A DNA stretch of 64,000 bases from JBQTGK01 sp052400665 (GCA_052400665.1 JBQTGK010000004.1); one strand, 5' to 3'; shown: positions 24,536 through 35,048, numbered from the stretch's first letter. Made by a program: numbers and translations. The notes: a model not told the origin generated them from the letters alone.

Positions 24536-24979
24536 ATGGCTAAAGAAGTTGCAGGATTAATTAAATTGCAGATCAAAGGTGGTGCTGCAAATCCTTCACC
24601 CCCAGTAGGACCCGCATTAGGTGCTAAAGGGGTAAATATTATGGATTTTTGTAAACAATTTAATGCAAGAACTCAAGATCAGGCTGGAAAAGTAATCCCT
24701 GTTGTGATTACTGTTTATTCTGATAGTTCTTTCGATTTTATTACAAAAACTCCTCCAGTAGCTGTACAAATTTTAGAAGCTGCAAAATTAAAATCAGGCT
24801 CTCCTGAACCAAACCGTAAAAAAGTTGGTTCTATTTCTTGGGATCAAGTTCGAGGAATCGCAGAGGGGAAAATGAAAGATTTAAATGCTTTTGAAGTTGA
24901 AAGCGCCATGAGTATGGTTGCTGGTACGGCAAGAAGTATGGGTATCACAATTTCAGGTGATAGTCCGCTTAATCAATAA
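24536..24979 (+). CDS. rplK: Ribosomal protein uL11
   Basis: A 147-residue large-subunit protein of the GTPase-associated centre. The proline-rich N-terminus with NPSPPVGPALGAKGVNIMDF and the C-terminal rRNA-binding domain ending AGTARSMGITISGD are both complete. It precedes rplA by 21 nt, the usual pair in which L1 controls the operon translationally in other bacteria; whether that applies here is not visible. Confidence 0.97.
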   Translation: MAKEVAGLIKLQIKGGAANPSPPVGPALGAKGVNIMDFCKQFNARTQDQAGKVIPVVITVYSDSSFDFITKTPPVAVQILEAAKLKSGSPEPNRKKVGSISWDQVRGIAEGKMKDLNAFEVESAMSMVAGTARSMGITISGDSPLNQ

Positions 24980-25000
24980 TTTTAAAATACTGCACTTAAA

Positions 25001-25693
25001 ATGGGTAAACTAACAAAAAATAGAAAGTTAGCTTCAGAAAAAGTGGATACTGATAAGCTATATTCTATCGATGAAGCAGCAAAATTGGTTAAGGAGATTA
25101 CATCGACCAAATTTGATGCCTCAGTGGATATGGATATTCGCTTAGGAGTTGACCCAAGAAAAGCTAACCAAATGGTACGTGGTGTGGTTACTCTTCCTCA
25201 TGGTACTGGTAAAGATGTTCGTGTTTTAGTTCTTTGTTCTCCTGATAAGGAAGAAGAAGCTAAAGCTGCAGGTGCTGACTTTGTTGGTCTTGACGATTAT
25301 GTTACCAAAATCAAAGGTGGATGGACTGATGTTGATGTTATCATCACCATGCCTACTGTAATGGCGAAAGTTGGTGCTCTAGGCCGAGTTTTAGGACCTC
25401 GTGGTTTAATGCCAAATCCTAAATCCGGTACAGTAACAATGGATATTGCTAAAGCAGTTGCCGAAGTGAAAGCTGGTAAGATTGATTTTAAGGTCGATAA
25501 ATATGGTATTATTCACTCATCGATCGGTAAAGTATCTTTTGAAGCAGATAAGATTAAAGAAAATGCTAAAGAATTTGTTGGCATTATCAATAAGCTTAAA
25601 CCATCTGCAGCAAAAGGAACTTATGTGAAGAGTGTTTACCTGTCAAGCACAATGAGTCTTGGTATCCAGTTGGATCCAAAATCACTTGACTAA
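25001..25693 (+). CDS. rplA: Ribosomal protein uL1
   Basis: A 230-residue protein of the mobile L1 stalk. Visible signatures include VDMDIRLGVDPRKANQMVRG, GLDDYVTKIKGGWTDVDVII and GRVLGPRGLMPNPKSGTV. Length and N-terminus are typical. It lies between rplK and rplJ in the standard order. Confidence 0.97.
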   Translation: MGKLTKNRKLASEKVDTDKLYSIDEAAKLVKEITSTKFDASVDMDIRLGVDPRKANQMVRGVVTLPHGTGKDVRVLVLCSPDKEEEAKAAGADFVGLDDYVTKIKGGWTDVDVIITMPTVMAKVGALGRVLGPRGLMPNPKSGTVTMDIAKAVAEVKAGKIDFKVDKYGIIHSSIGKVSFEADKIKENAKEFVGIINKLKPSAAKGTYVKSVYLSSTMSLGIQLDPKSLD

Positions 25694-25723
25694 TTTTAAT
25701 TTTTAATCAAGACCTTAGTAATC

Positions 25724-26242
25724 ATGAAAAGGGAAGAAAAAATTCAGATTATTGATAGCTTGACGGAAGAAATCAATGCTTCAAATCACTTTTATCTGAC
25801 AGACATCTCAGAAATGAATGCGGAAGACACTTCTGCACTTCGTAGAGCTTGTTTCGAAAAAGATATTAAGTTGATTGTAGTAAAAAACACACTTCTTAGA
25901 ATCGCTTTGGAAAAAGCAGAAGGTGAGTTTGATGGGTTAACTGATGTACTTAAGGGAGCAACCTCTCTTATGCTTACAGAAACAGGTAACCTTCCTGCTA
26001 AGCTTATCAAAGAATTCCGTAAAGGAAACGATAAACCTATCCTGAAAGGGGCTTATGTTGAAGAATCACTTTATATTGGTGATAACGAGCTTGATGCTCT
26101 TACAACGATCAAGTCTAAGGAAGAACTTATTGGAGATATCGTGGCATTGCTACAATCACCAATCAAGAATGTTATTTCTTCATTGGAATCAGGAAAGAAT
26201 ATCCTAGCTGGTGTTGTGAAAACACTTTCAGAAAAAGAGTAA
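25724..26242 (+). CDS. rplJ: Ribosomal protein uL10
   Basis: A 172-residue stalk base protein that anchors L7/L12 dimers. N-terminal rRNA-binding domain with FYLTDISEMNAEDTSALRR and VVKNTLLRIALEKA, and a C-terminal helix for L7/L12 binding. The gap from rplA is only 30 nt, so there is no room for the long L10 leader known from E. coli. Confidence 0.97.
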   Translation: MKREEKIQIIDSLTEEINASNHFYLTDISEMNAEDTSALRRACFEKDIKLIVVKNTLLRIALEKAEGEFDGLTDVLKGATSLMLTETGNLPAKLIKEFRKGNDKPILKGAYVEESLYIGDNELDALTTIKSKEELIGDIVALLQSPIKNVISSLESGKNILAGVVKTLSEKE

Positions 26243-26278
26243 TATATTAGTAAATTAAATTTTAAAAACTGAAGGAAA

Positions 26279-26653
26279 ATGGCAGATTTAAAAAAGTTTG
26301 CAGAAGAATTAGTTAATTTGACTGTTAAGGAAGTAAGTGAGTTAGCTGAGATCTTAAAAGAAGAATACGGAATTGAGCCTGCTGCTGCTGCTGCAGTTGT
26401 TGCTGGACCTGCTGCTGGTGGTGCTGATGCTGCTGCTGAGCAAACAGAGTTTGACGTAATTCTTAAAGCTGCTGGTGGTTCTAAACTAGCTGTAGTAAAA
26501 TTGGTTAAAGAATTAACTGGTTTAGGTCTTAAGGAAGCTAAGGCTGCAGTTGATGCTGCACCAGCTCCATTGAAAGAAAAAGTTTCTAAGGAAGAAGCTG
26601 AGGCACTAAAAGCACAATTAGAAGAAGCTGGAGCTGAAGTTGAACTTAAATAG
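26279..26653 (+). CDS. rplL: Ribosomal protein bL12 (L7/L12)
   Basis: A 124-residue stalk protein that recruits translational GTPases. The N-terminal dimerisation helix is followed by a flexible Ala/Gly-rich hinge (about residues 38-55) and the C-terminal domain with EFDVILKAAGGSKLAVVKLV and LGLKEAKAAVDAAP. An attenuator-like hairpin follows before rpoB. Confidence 0.97.
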   Translation: MADLKKFAEELVNLTVKEVSELAEILKEEYGIEPAAAAAVVAGPAAGGADAAAEQTEFDVILKAAGGSKLAVVKLVKELTGLGLKEAKAAVDAAPAPLKEKVSKEEAEALKAQLEEAGAEVELK

Positions 26654-26684
26654 AAGCGCTAAAACCTATATATAAGGTTATTTT

Positions 26685-26720
26685 GGTTTAGAGTTCCTTA
26701 CCGGGACTCTAAGCCTTTTT
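26685..26720 (+). terminator. Attenuator-like hairpin between rplL and rpoB
   Basis: GGTTTAGAGTTCC (26685-26697) pairs with GGACTCTAAGCC (26704-26715) with one bulge and one G-T pair, followed by TTTTT. It sits inside an operon, so partial termination that lowers rpoBC relative to the ribosomal genes is the likely purpose, as at the E. coli rplL-rpoB junction. Confidence 0.75.
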
Positions 26721-26759
26721 GTTGTTTATTATCGTTTAGGTTCAATTAATTTTAAGTAA

Positions 26760-29700
26760 ATGTCTTCAAATACTATTAGTCAAAGAATTAGTTTTACTTC
26801 AAACAAAAATCAGTTATTATATCCTGATTTTTTGGAAGTACAATTAAAATCTTTTCAAGACTTTTTTCAACTGGAAACTACTCCTGAGAAAAGAACGAAC
26901 GAAGGATTATTTAAGGTATTTAGCGAGAATTTTCCAATTACAGATACACGAAATAACTTCGTACTGGAGTTTCTCGACTATTTTGTTGATCCGCCCCGCT
27001 ACTCAATCGAAGAATGTATTGAAAGAGGTTTAACTTACAGTGTTCCACTGAAAGCTAAACTAAAACTTTACTGTACCGATCCGGAGCATGAAGATTTTGA
27101 TACAGTTATTCAAGATGTATATCTTGGAACTGTACCTTACATGACCGAAAAAGGTACTTTTGTAGTTAACGGAGCAGAACGTGTAGTTGTTTCTCAGCTT
27201 CACCGTTCACCTGGTGTATTCTTCGGGCAAAGTGTACACGCAAATGGAACCAAGTTATATTCTGCCAGAATTATTCCTTTCAAAGGTTCCTGGATCGAAT
27301 TTGCTACTGACATCAATAATGTGATGTTTGCATATATCGATCGTAAGAAAAAACTTCCTGTAACAACTCTTCTTCGTGCCATCGGGTACGAAAGTGATAA
27401 GGAAATCCTTGAGATTTTCGATCTCGCAGATGAAATAAAAGTTTCTAAAACCGGTTTGAAAAAAATCGTTGGAAGAAAACTTGCAGCTCGTGTTCTTAAG
27501 TCATGGATTGAAGACTTTGTTGACGAGGATACGGGAGAGGTTGTGTCAATCGAACGTAATGAGGTTGTTATTGATCGTGAGACAATAATCGAACCAGAAC
27601 ATATAGAAGAAATTCTAGAATCGGGTGCAAAAACAATTTTACTTCACAAAGAAGAACAAAATTTGGCCGATTATGCAATTATTTATAATACTTTGCAGAA
27701 AGACCCTTGTAACTCCGAAAAAGAAGCAGTTCTTCACATTTATCGTCAGTTACGAAACTCTGAGCCACCTGATGAGGCGACAGCACGTGATGTTATCGAT
27801 AAACTATTCTTTTCTGATAAGAGATATGATTTAGGCGATGTTGGTAGATATCGTTTGAATAAAAAACTTGGTCTTAATACTGCAGGTGATACCAAAGTAT
27901 TGACTAAGGAAGACATTATTGAAATTATCAAGTATCTAATCAAATTGTTAAATGCACGTACTGATGTGGATGATATTGACCACCTTAGTAATAGACGTGT
28001 TCGTACAGTTGGTGAGCAACTTCATTCCCAATTTGGGGTAGGTTTGGCTCGTATGGCTAGAACTATCCGAGAGAGGATGAATGTTCGTGATAATGAGGTG
28101 TTTACACCTATTGATTTGATTAATTCCAAAACACTTTCTTCGGTAATTAATTCTTTCTTTGGAACGAATGCTTTGTCTCAGTTCATGGACCAAACGAATC
28201 CATTGGCTGAAATTACACACAAACGTAGAATGTCTGCTTTAGGACCTGGTGGTCTTTCGAGAGAAAGAGCTGGTTTTGAGGTTCGAGATGTTCACTATAC
28301 TCACTATGGACGACTTTGTCCTATTGAGACACCAGAGGGACCAAATATTGGTTTGATTTCTTCTTTGTGTGTATTTGCGAAAATCAATAATCTTGGTTTT
28401 ATCGAAACTCCATATCGTAAAGTTGTTGAAGGTAAAGTAGATTTATCATCAGAAGGTGTTAAGTATCTTTCTGCTGAAGAAGAAGAGGGGTTGACTATTG
28501 CTCAGGCAAATGCACCATTAAACGAAGATGGTACTTTTGTAAATGCAAAAGCCAAGTCGCGTAAAGATGGTGATTTCCCATTTGAGGAAATTGAAAATAT
28601 CGAGTTGATGGACGTTGCTCCTAACCAGATTGCCTCTATTGCTGCTTCTTTAATTCCTTTCCTTGAACATGATGATGCTAACCGTGCGTTGATGGGATCT
28701 AACATGATGCGTCAGGCTGTACCGGTTATTAATCCTCAATCTCCTATCGTTGGAACAGGTTTGGAAGGTGATTTAGTTCGGGATTCTAGAACTCAGATTG
28801 CCGCAGAAGGTGAAGGGGTTGTTGAATTTGTAGATGCAACTAAGATTGTTATCAAGTATGTTAGATCAGAGGAAGAAGCATTTGTAAGTTTCGAAGGGGA
28901 TTCAAAAACTTATAATCTTCCAAAATATGGTAAAACTAACCAGGGTACAACGATGGACCTTAAACCAATTGTTACGAAAGGACAACAGGTTGTAAAAGGA
29001 CAGATACTTACCGATGGTTATGGAACTCAGGATGGAGAATTAGCTCTTGGTCGTAACCTGAAAGTGGCATTTATGCCTTGGAAAGGTTACAATTATGAGG
29101 ACGCTATTGTAATTTCAGAGCGTATTGTTAAAGATGATGTGTTTACTTCGGTTCACGTTGATGAGTACACACTGGAAGTTCGTGATACTAAACGAGGTAT
29201 GGAAGAATTAACTTCTGATATTCCGAATGTTAGTGAAGAGGCAACTCGTAACTTGGACGAAAATGGATTAATTAGAATTGGTGCTAATGTTGAACCAGGT
29301 GATATTCTAATTGGTAAGATTACTCCTAAAGGTGAATCAGATCCATCTCCGGAAGAGAAATTATTGAGAGCTATTTTTGGTGATAAAGCTGGTGATGTTA
29401 AGGATGCTTCTTTAAAAGCTTCTCCATCATTACGCGGAGTTATTATTAATAAGAAATTATTCTCTCGTTCAATTCGTGATCGTAAATCTAAGCAATCTGA
29501 TAAGCCACTTATTCTTAAGTTGGATGAGGAATTGCAAAGACAGCTAGCAGAATTGAAAAACCGTTTGGTTGATAAATTATTTATTCTTGTTAATGGAAAA
29601 ACATCGCAGGGTGTTAAAGATTACTTAAGTGTTGATATTATTCCTAAAGGAGTTAAGTTTACTCAGAAACTTCTTATGGATATCAATTATATGGAGATTG

Positions 29701-30572
29701 ATCCTAATAAGTGGACTACCGACAAGGATAAGAATGAAACCATTAAAAAGCTTTTAAACAATTATATCATTAAGTTCAAAGAACTAGATAGTTTAAATAA
29801 GCGTAAAAAATATAATGTAACCATTGGTGATGAAATGCCTGCGGGTATTATTCAAATGGCGAAGGTTTACGTTGCTAAAAAACGTAAATTGCAGATTGGT
29901 GATAAAATGGCCGGTCGTCACGGTAATAAAGGTATCGTATCAAGAGTTGTTAGAGACGAAGATATGCCTTTCCTTGAGGACGGAACAACTGTTGATATTT
30001 GTTTGAACCCACTTGGTGTGCCTTCTCGTATGAACCTTGGACAGGTTTTTGAAACTGTTCTTGGATGGGCAGGTCAGGAATTGGGATTAAAATTTGCAAC
30101 GCCAATTTTCGATGGTGCATCCTTAGATGAGATAACTAGTTATACCGATAAAGCAGGTGTACCTGCATTTGGTAAAGCTTATCTTCACGATGGTGGAACA
30201 GGAGAGCGTTTTGATCAGCCAGCTACTGTTGGTGTGATTTATATGCTGAAACTGGGTCACATGGTTGATGACAAGATGCATGCTCGTTCTATCGGACCAT
30301 ATTCTTTGATCACTCAGCAGCCTCTTGGAGGTAAAGCTCAGTTTGGTGGTCAACGTTTTGGTGAGATGGAGGTTTGGGCCCTTGAAGCATTCGGAGCGGC
30401 CCATATACTACAGGAAATCCTAACCGTTAAATCGGATGACGTTATTGGTCGAGCGAAAGCTTACGAATCAATTGTTAAAGGTGATCCTATGCCAAATCCG
30501 GGGATACCGGAATCTCTAAATGTGTTATTACACGAATTGAGAGGTCTTGGCTTGAGCGTTAAATTAGTATAA
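26760..30572 (+). CDS. rpoB: RNA polymerase beta subunit
   Basis: A 1270-residue catalytic subunit. Visible landmarks are the rifampicin-region block FMDQTNPLAEITHKRRMSAL followed by GPGGLSRERAGFEVRD and RLCPIETPEGPNIGLI. Near the C-terminus are AGRHGNKGIVSRV (metal-proximal region), GQRFGEMEVWALEAFGAAH and the C-terminal clamp contact. The Asp, His and Ser positions often mutated in rifampicin resistance carry the wild-type residues. Length is normal for Bacteroidota. It is separated from rpoC by 80 nt containing a long hairpin. Confidence 0.98.
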   Translation: MSSNTISQRISFTSNKNQLLYPDFLEVQLKSFQDFFQLETTPEKRTNEGLFKVFSENFPITDTRNNFVLEFLDYFVDPPRYSIEECIERGLTYSVPLKAKLKLYCTDPEHEDFDTVIQDVYLGTVPYMTEKGTFVVNGAERVVVSQLHRSPGVFFGQSVHANGTKLYSARIIPFKGSWIEFATDINNVMFAYIDRKKKLPVTTLLRAIGYESDKEILEIFDLADEIKVSKTGLKKIVGRKLAARVLKSWIEDFVDEDTGEVVSIERNEVVIDRETIIEPEHIEEILESGAKTILLHKEEQNLADYAIIYNTLQKDPCNSEKEAVLHIYRQLRNSEPPDEATARDVIDKLFFSDKRYDLGDVGRYRLNKKLGLNTAGDTKVLTKEDIIEIIKYLIKLLNARTDVDDIDHLSNRRVRTVGEQLHSQFGVGLARMARTIRERMNVRDNEVFTPIDLINSKTLSSVINSFFGTNALSQFMDQTNPLAEITHKRRMSALGPGGLSRERAGFEVRDVHYTHYGRLCPIETPEGPNIGLISSLCVFAKINNLGFIETPYRKVVEGKVDLSSEGVKYLSAEEEEGLTIAQANAPLNEDGTFVNAKAKSRKDGDFPFEEIENIELMDVAPNQIASIAASLIPFLEHDDANRALMGSNMMRQAVPVINPQSPIVGTGLEGDLVRDSRTQIAAEGEGVVEFVDATKIVIKYVRSEEEAFVSFEGDSKTYNLPKYGKTNQGTTMDLKPIVTKGQQVVKGQILTDGYGTQDGELALGRNLKVAFMPWKGYNYEDAIVISERIVKDDVFTSVHVDEYTLEVRDTKRGMEELTSDIPNVSEEATRNLDENGLIRIGANVEPGDILIGKITPKGESDPSPEEKLLRAIFGDKAGDVKDASLKASPSLRGVIINKKLFSRSIRDRKSKQSDKPLILKLDEELQRQLAELKNRLVDKLFILVNGKTSQGVKDYLSVDIIPKGVKFTQKLLMDINYMEIDPNKWTTDKDKNETIKKLLNNYIIKFKELDSLNKRKKYNVTIGDEMPAGIIQMAKVYVAKKRKLQIGDKMAGRHGNKGIVSRVVRDEDMPFLEDGTTVDICLNPLGVPSRMNLGQVFETVLGWAGQELGLKFATPIFDGASLDEITSYTDKAGVPAFGKAYLHDGGTGERFDQPATVGVIYMLKLGHMVDDKMHARSIGPYSLITQQPLGGKAQFGGQRFGEMEVWALEAFGAAHILQEILTVKSDDVIGRAKAYESIVKGDPMPNPGIPESLNVLLHELRGLGLSVKLV

Positions 30573-30582
30573 GCCTTATTAT

Positions 30583-30615
30583 AAAGTGAATGTGCGATTT
30601 TCGTGCATTCACTTT
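30583..30615 (+). promoter_or_regulatory. Long hairpin between rpoB and rpoC
   Basis: A 14-bp stem (30583-30596 with 30602-30615, two G-T pairs) closes on the loop ATTTT. It is followed by only TATTG, so it is terminator-like but weak. It could act as a partial terminator, an RNase site or a transcript-end protector between the two large subunits. Confidence 0.65.
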
Positions 30616-30652
30616 TATTGAATTATTTTGTTAATTTCCTAATTTTCAACAT

Positions 30653-33600
30653 ATGGCATTCAGAAGAGATAAACAAGTAAAGAGTAGTTTTACAAAAATC
30701 TCTATCAGTCTTGCTTCTCCAGAAGAGATTTTAGAAAGATCCAGTGGGGAAGTTTTAAAGCCTGAAACCATCAATTATCGTACTTATAAGCCGGAACGTG
30801 ACGGATTATTCTGTGAAAGAATTTTCGGTCCTGTTAAAGATTATGAGTGTCATTGTGGTAAGTATAAGCGTATCCGCTATCGCGGTATTGTTTGTGACCG
30901 ATGTGGAGTAGAGGTAACCGAGAAAAAGGTTAGACGAGAGCGCATGGGACACATTCAGTTGGTTGTACCAGTAGCACACATTTGGTATTTTAAATCCTTA
31001 CCTAATAAAATCGGTTATCTTTTGGGATTACCAACCAAGAAGCTTGATTCTATCATTTATTACGAAAGATATGTAGTAATTAATGCTGGTATTAAATCTG
31101 CTGATGGTATAAAATACTTAGATTTCTTAACCGAGGAAGAGTATCTTGATATTCTTGACGCGCTTCCTGCTGAGAATCAGTATTTGGATGATGATGATCC
31201 GAATAAGTTTATTGCACAAATGGGTGCAGATGCTTTGTACAGTTTGCTAGGTCGTTTAGATCTTGATGCATTATCTTATGATTTGCGTCACAAAGCAAAT
31301 ACTGAGACTTCGCAGCAACGTAAAAATGAAGCATTAAAACGTCTTCAGGTAGTTGAGGCTTTCCGCGATTCACAGGGAATCAATCGTCCTGAATGGATGA
31401 TTGTAAAAGTTGTTCCTGTAATTCCACCAGAGTTGCGCCCATTAGTGCCATTGGATGGAGGTCGTTTTGCAACTTCAGATTTGAATGATTTGTATCGAAG
31501 AGTTATTATTCGTAACAATCGTTTAAAAAGATTAATAGAAATCAAAGCTCCGGAAGTAATTTTGCGTAATGAAAAACGTATGCTTCAGGAATCTGTTGAT
31601 TCATTATTCGATAATTCACGTAAATCAAATGCTGTTAAGACAGAAAATAACCGCCCTTTAAAATCTCTTTCAGATTCATTGAAAGGAAAGCAAGGTCGTT
31701 TCCGTCAAAACTTGTTGGGTAAACGTGTTGACTATTCTGCTCGTTCGGTTATTGTTGTAGGTCCAGACTTACAAATGCACGAATGTGGTTTGCCAAAAGA
31801 TATGGCAGCTGAGCTATACAAGCCTTTTGTTATTCGTAAATTGATTGAGAGAGGTATTGTTAAGACAGTAAAATCTGCAAAGAAAATTGTAGATAGAAAA
31901 GACCCTGTTGTTTGGGATATTTTGGAAAATGTACTGAAAGGACATCCGGTTCTTCTTAACCGTGCTCCAACTCTTCACCGTTTGGGTATTCAGGCATTCC
32001 AGCCAAAATTGATCGAAGGTAAGGCAATCCGTTTGCATCCATTGGCTTGTACTGGTTTTAATGCCGATTTCGATGGTGACCAAATGGCGGTTCACTTGCC
32101 ACTTGGTAATGAAGCAGTATTAGAAGCTCAAATGTTAATGTTGTGTTCTCACAATATTTTGAATCCTGCTAATGGTGCTCCGGTAACTGTTCCTTCTCAG
32201 GATATGGTATTGGGATTATATTACATTACCAAACCAAGAAAAGGTGCAAAAGGAGAAGGTTTAATTTTTTACTCAGCAGAAGAGGCTATGATTGCTTTTA
32301 ATGAAAAAGCAGTAAGTCTACATGCGAATATTAAGGTTAAAGTAAAAGATTTGAATGAAAACGACGAATTAGTAGATACTATTTTAGAGACTACTGTTGG
32401 ACGTATCATTTTAAATCAGTTTACTCCTAAAAAAGCAGGTTTCTTAAATCAATTGATTACTAAGAAAGCGCTTCGTGATATTATTGGATACGTATTTAAA
32501 AAATGTGGAGTTGATGCTTGTGCGCAATTCCTTGATGATATTAAAGACTTAGGATATCGTAAGGCATTCGAAGGTGGACTTTCGTTTAACCTTGCCGATG
32601 TTAAGGTTCCTGTTGAAAAAGAATCTTTAGTAGCTGATGGTTATGCTCAGGTAGAAGAAGTGTTGAATAACTACAACATGGGTTTCATTACCAATAATGA
32701 ACGTTACAATCAGATTATTGATATCTGGACACATGTAAATGCGAATTTAACTCAAACATTGATGACTCAGTTGACCTCTGATAATGATGGTTTCAACTCC
32801 GTATATATGATGCTTGATTCAGGAGCCCGTGGTTCTCGAGAGCAGATTCGTCAGTTAGGTGGTATGCGTGGTTTGATGGCTAAGCCTCAAAAATCGGGTG
32901 CTACAGGTGGACAGATTATTGAAAATCCAATTCTTTCGAACTTTAAAGAAGGGCTATCGGTACTAGAGTACTTTATCTCTACTCACGGTGCTCGTAAAGG
33001 TTTGGCAGATACGGCACTGAAAACAGCTGATGCGGGTTATTTAACTCGTCGTTTGGTTGATGTTGCTCAGGATGTTATTATTAATGAGCAAGATTGTGGT
33101 ACTCTAAGAGGTTTAACAGCAACTGCTATTAAGAATCAGGAAGAAGTTGTGGCTTCTCTTTACGAACGTATCCTAGGTAGAACTACAGTTCACAATGTAT
33201 ATGATCCTATCTCAGGTGAACTAATTGTTGAAGCTGGTGTTGAGATTACCGAAGAAATTGCTGAAAGAATTGAGAATTCTCCAATTGAGAGAGTAGAGAT
33301 TCGTTCCGTATTGACATGTGAATCGAAACAAGGTGTTTGTGCCAAATGTTATGGTCGTAACCTGGCAACAGGTAAGGCTGTTCAAAAAGGTGAGGCAGTT
33401 GGTGTTATTGCAGCTCAGTCTATTGGTGAGCCGGGTACACAGCTTACTCTTCGTACCTTCCACGTAGGGGGTACCGCGGGTAACGTTTCTGCTGAAAACT
33501 CTGTAGAGTCTAAATACAATGGTTATGCTGAATTCGAAGAATTAAGAACTGTTGAGCATACTCCTGAAGAAGGAGATAAGTACGACGTTGTTATTGGTCG

Positions 33601-34915
33601 ATTGGCAGAATTGCGTATTATTGATAAAAATACAAACATTACATTGACTACCCATACAATTCCTTACGGATCTAAATTGTATATTAAGGATGGTCAGGAT
33701 GTTAAGAAGGGTGATCTTATTTGTGAATGGGATCCATATAATGCAATGATCGTTACTGAGTTTTCTGGTAAGGTTACTTTTGAGAATTTAATTGAAGGTA
33801 TTACTTATAAAGAAGAATCTGATGAAGCGACTGGTTTTGCTGAAAAAGTAATTGTTGAATCTAAGGATAAAACGAAAAACCCAAGTGTTAAGATTTTAAA
33901 TTCTTCAGGAGAAATTCTTAAATCTTACAATTTACCTGTAGGTGCACATATTTCTGTTGCCGAAGGTGAGATGGTTGCCTCGGGTGAATCGGTAGTTAAA
34001 ATTCCTAGAGCTCTTGGTAAAGCAGGTGATATTACAGGGGGTCTTCCTCGTGTTACCGAATTATTTGAGGCTCGTAATCCATCTAATCCTGCAGTTGTTT
34101 CTGAGATTGATGGTGAGGTTACTTTTGGTAAGATTAAACGTGGTAATCGTGAGATCGTTGTTACTACCAAAGCAGGAGATGTTAAGAAGTACCTTGTACC
34201 TCTTTCAAAACAGATTCTTGTTCAGGAAAATGACTACGTAAGAGCAGGAACTCCTTTATCAGAAGGAGCTACTACACCAGCCGATATTCTATCGATTAAA
34301 GGACCTACAAAAGTTCAGGAATATATCGTGAACGAGGTACAGGATGTATATCGTATGCAAGGTGTGAAGATTAACGATAAACACTTTGAGATTATCGTTC
34401 GTCAGATGATGCGTAAAGTAGTTATTGCTGATCCGGGTGATACTAAATTCTTAGAAAAACAGATTATCGACAAGATGGTTTTCATGCGCGAGAATGATGA
34501 AATTTTCGGTAAGAAAGTTGTTGTTGATGCTGGTGATTCTGATGAATTGAAAGCTGGACAGATTGTTACTGCAAGAAAGCTTAGAGATGTTAATTCAATC
34601 TTAAAGCGTAGAGATATGAAATTAGTAGAAGCGCGTGAGGCAATTTCTGCAACATCTACCCAGATTTTGCAAGGTATTACCAGAGCAGCTCTTCAAACTA
34701 AGAGTTTTATCTCAGCTGCATCGTTCCAGGAAACTACCAAAGTGTTGAATGAAGCCGCTATTAGTGGTAAAACAGACTTATTGGAAGGTTTGAAAGAGAA
34801 CGTTATTTGTGGTCACTTAATTCCTGCAGGTACAGGTTTAAGAGAATACAAAGATGTTGTTGTTGGAGCTAAAGAAGAATACGAAAAACTTCTTGAGAAC
34901 AAATCAGATTTCTAA
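30653..34915 (+). CDS. rpoC: RNA polymerase beta' subunit
   Basis: A 1420-residue catalytic subunit. The N-terminal zinc finger (CHCGKYKRIRYRGIVCDRCG), the lid/rudder region RQNLLGKRVDYSARSVIVVG, the active-site motif NADFDGDQMAVH with three Asp for magnesium, and the second zinc site CESKQGVCAKCYGRNLA are all present. The trigger loop region IAAQSIGEPGTQLTLRTFH follows. The long C-terminal part contains the beta'-insert common in this phylum. A strong terminator stands downstream. Confidence 0.98.
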   Translation: MAFRRDKQVKSSFTKISISLASPEEILERSSGEVLKPETINYRTYKPERDGLFCERIFGPVKDYECHCGKYKRIRYRGIVCDRCGVEVTEKKVRRERMGHIQLVVPVAHIWYFKSLPNKIGYLLGLPTKKLDSIIYYERYVVINAGIKSADGIKYLDFLTEEEYLDILDALPAENQYLDDDDPNKFIAQMGADALYSLLGRLDLDALSYDLRHKANTETSQQRKNEALKRLQVVEAFRDSQGINRPEWMIVKVVPVIPPELRPLVPLDGGRFATSDLNDLYRRVIIRNNRLKRLIEIKAPEVILRNEKRMLQESVDSLFDNSRKSNAVKTENNRPLKSLSDSLKGKQGRFRQNLLGKRVDYSARSVIVVGPDLQMHECGLPKDMAAELYKPFVIRKLIERGIVKTVKSAKKIVDRKDPVVWDILENVLKGHPVLLNRAPTLHRLGIQAFQPKLIEGKAIRLHPLACTGFNADFDGDQMAVHLPLGNEAVLEAQMLMLCSHNILNPANGAPVTVPSQDMVLGLYYITKPRKGAKGEGLIFYSAEEAMIAFNEKAVSLHANIKVKVKDLNENDELVDTILETTVGRIILNQFTPKKAGFLNQLITKKALRDIIGYVFKKCGVDACAQFLDDIKDLGYRKAFEGGLSFNLADVKVPVEKESLVADGYAQVEEVLNNYNMGFITNNERYNQIIDIWTHVNANLTQTLMTQLTSDNDGFNSVYMMLDSGARGSREQIRQLGGMRGLMAKPQKSGATGGQIIENPILSNFKEGLSVLEYFISTHGARKGLADTALKTADAGYLTRRLVDVAQDVIINEQDCGTLRGLTATAIKNQEEVVASLYERILGRTTVHNVYDPISGELIVEAGVEITEEIAERIENSPIERVEIRSVLTCESKQGVCAKCYGRNLATGKAVQKGEAVGVIAAQSIGEPGTQLTLRTFHVGGTAGNVSAENSVESKYNGYAEFEELRTVEHTPEEGDKYDVVIGRLAELRIIDKNTNITLTTHTIPYGSKLYIKDGQDVKKGDLICEWDPYNAMIVTEFSGKVTFENLIEGITYKEESDEATGFAEKVIVESKDKTKNPSVKILNSSGEILKSYNLPVGAHISVAEGEMVASGESVVKIPRALGKAGDITGGLPRVTELFEARNPSNPAVVSEIDGEVTFGKIKRGNREIVVTTKAGDVKKYLVPLSKQILVQENDYVRAGTPLSEGATTPADILSIKGPTKVQEYIVNEVQDVYRMQGVKINDKHFEIIVRQMMRKVVIADPGDTKFLEKQIIDKMVFMRENDEIFGKKVVVDAGDSDELKAGQIVTARKLRDVNSILKRRDMKLVEAREAISATSTQILQGITRAALQTKSFISAASFQETTKVLNEAAISGKTDLLEGLKENVICGHLIPAGTGLREYKDVVVGAKEEYEKLLENKSDF

Positions 34916-34934
34916 AAACAGAATTCGATATAGT

Positions 34935-34966
34935 AAAGGGTGTTTCCATTGGAGACACCCTTTTTT
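34935..34966 (+). terminator. Intrinsic terminator after rpoC
   Basis: AAAGGGTGTTTCC (34935-34947) pairs with GGAGACACCCTTT (34951-34963) with one G-T pair and a 3-nt loop, followed by T. It would end the rpo transcript 20 nt after the rpoC stop. Confidence 0.85.
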
Positions 34967-35048
34967 ATTGTTCAGAATAGAAGTCATTTTCAAAATATAT
35001 TTCCTAATTTTACCTATAGCAAATTATAAAATTAATAAAGAACTTAAG

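Noticed and set aside
34854..35048. Upstream extension of the DUF3467 frame
   Set aside because: It overlaps the rpoC end and reads through its terminator; the family start is at 35049.
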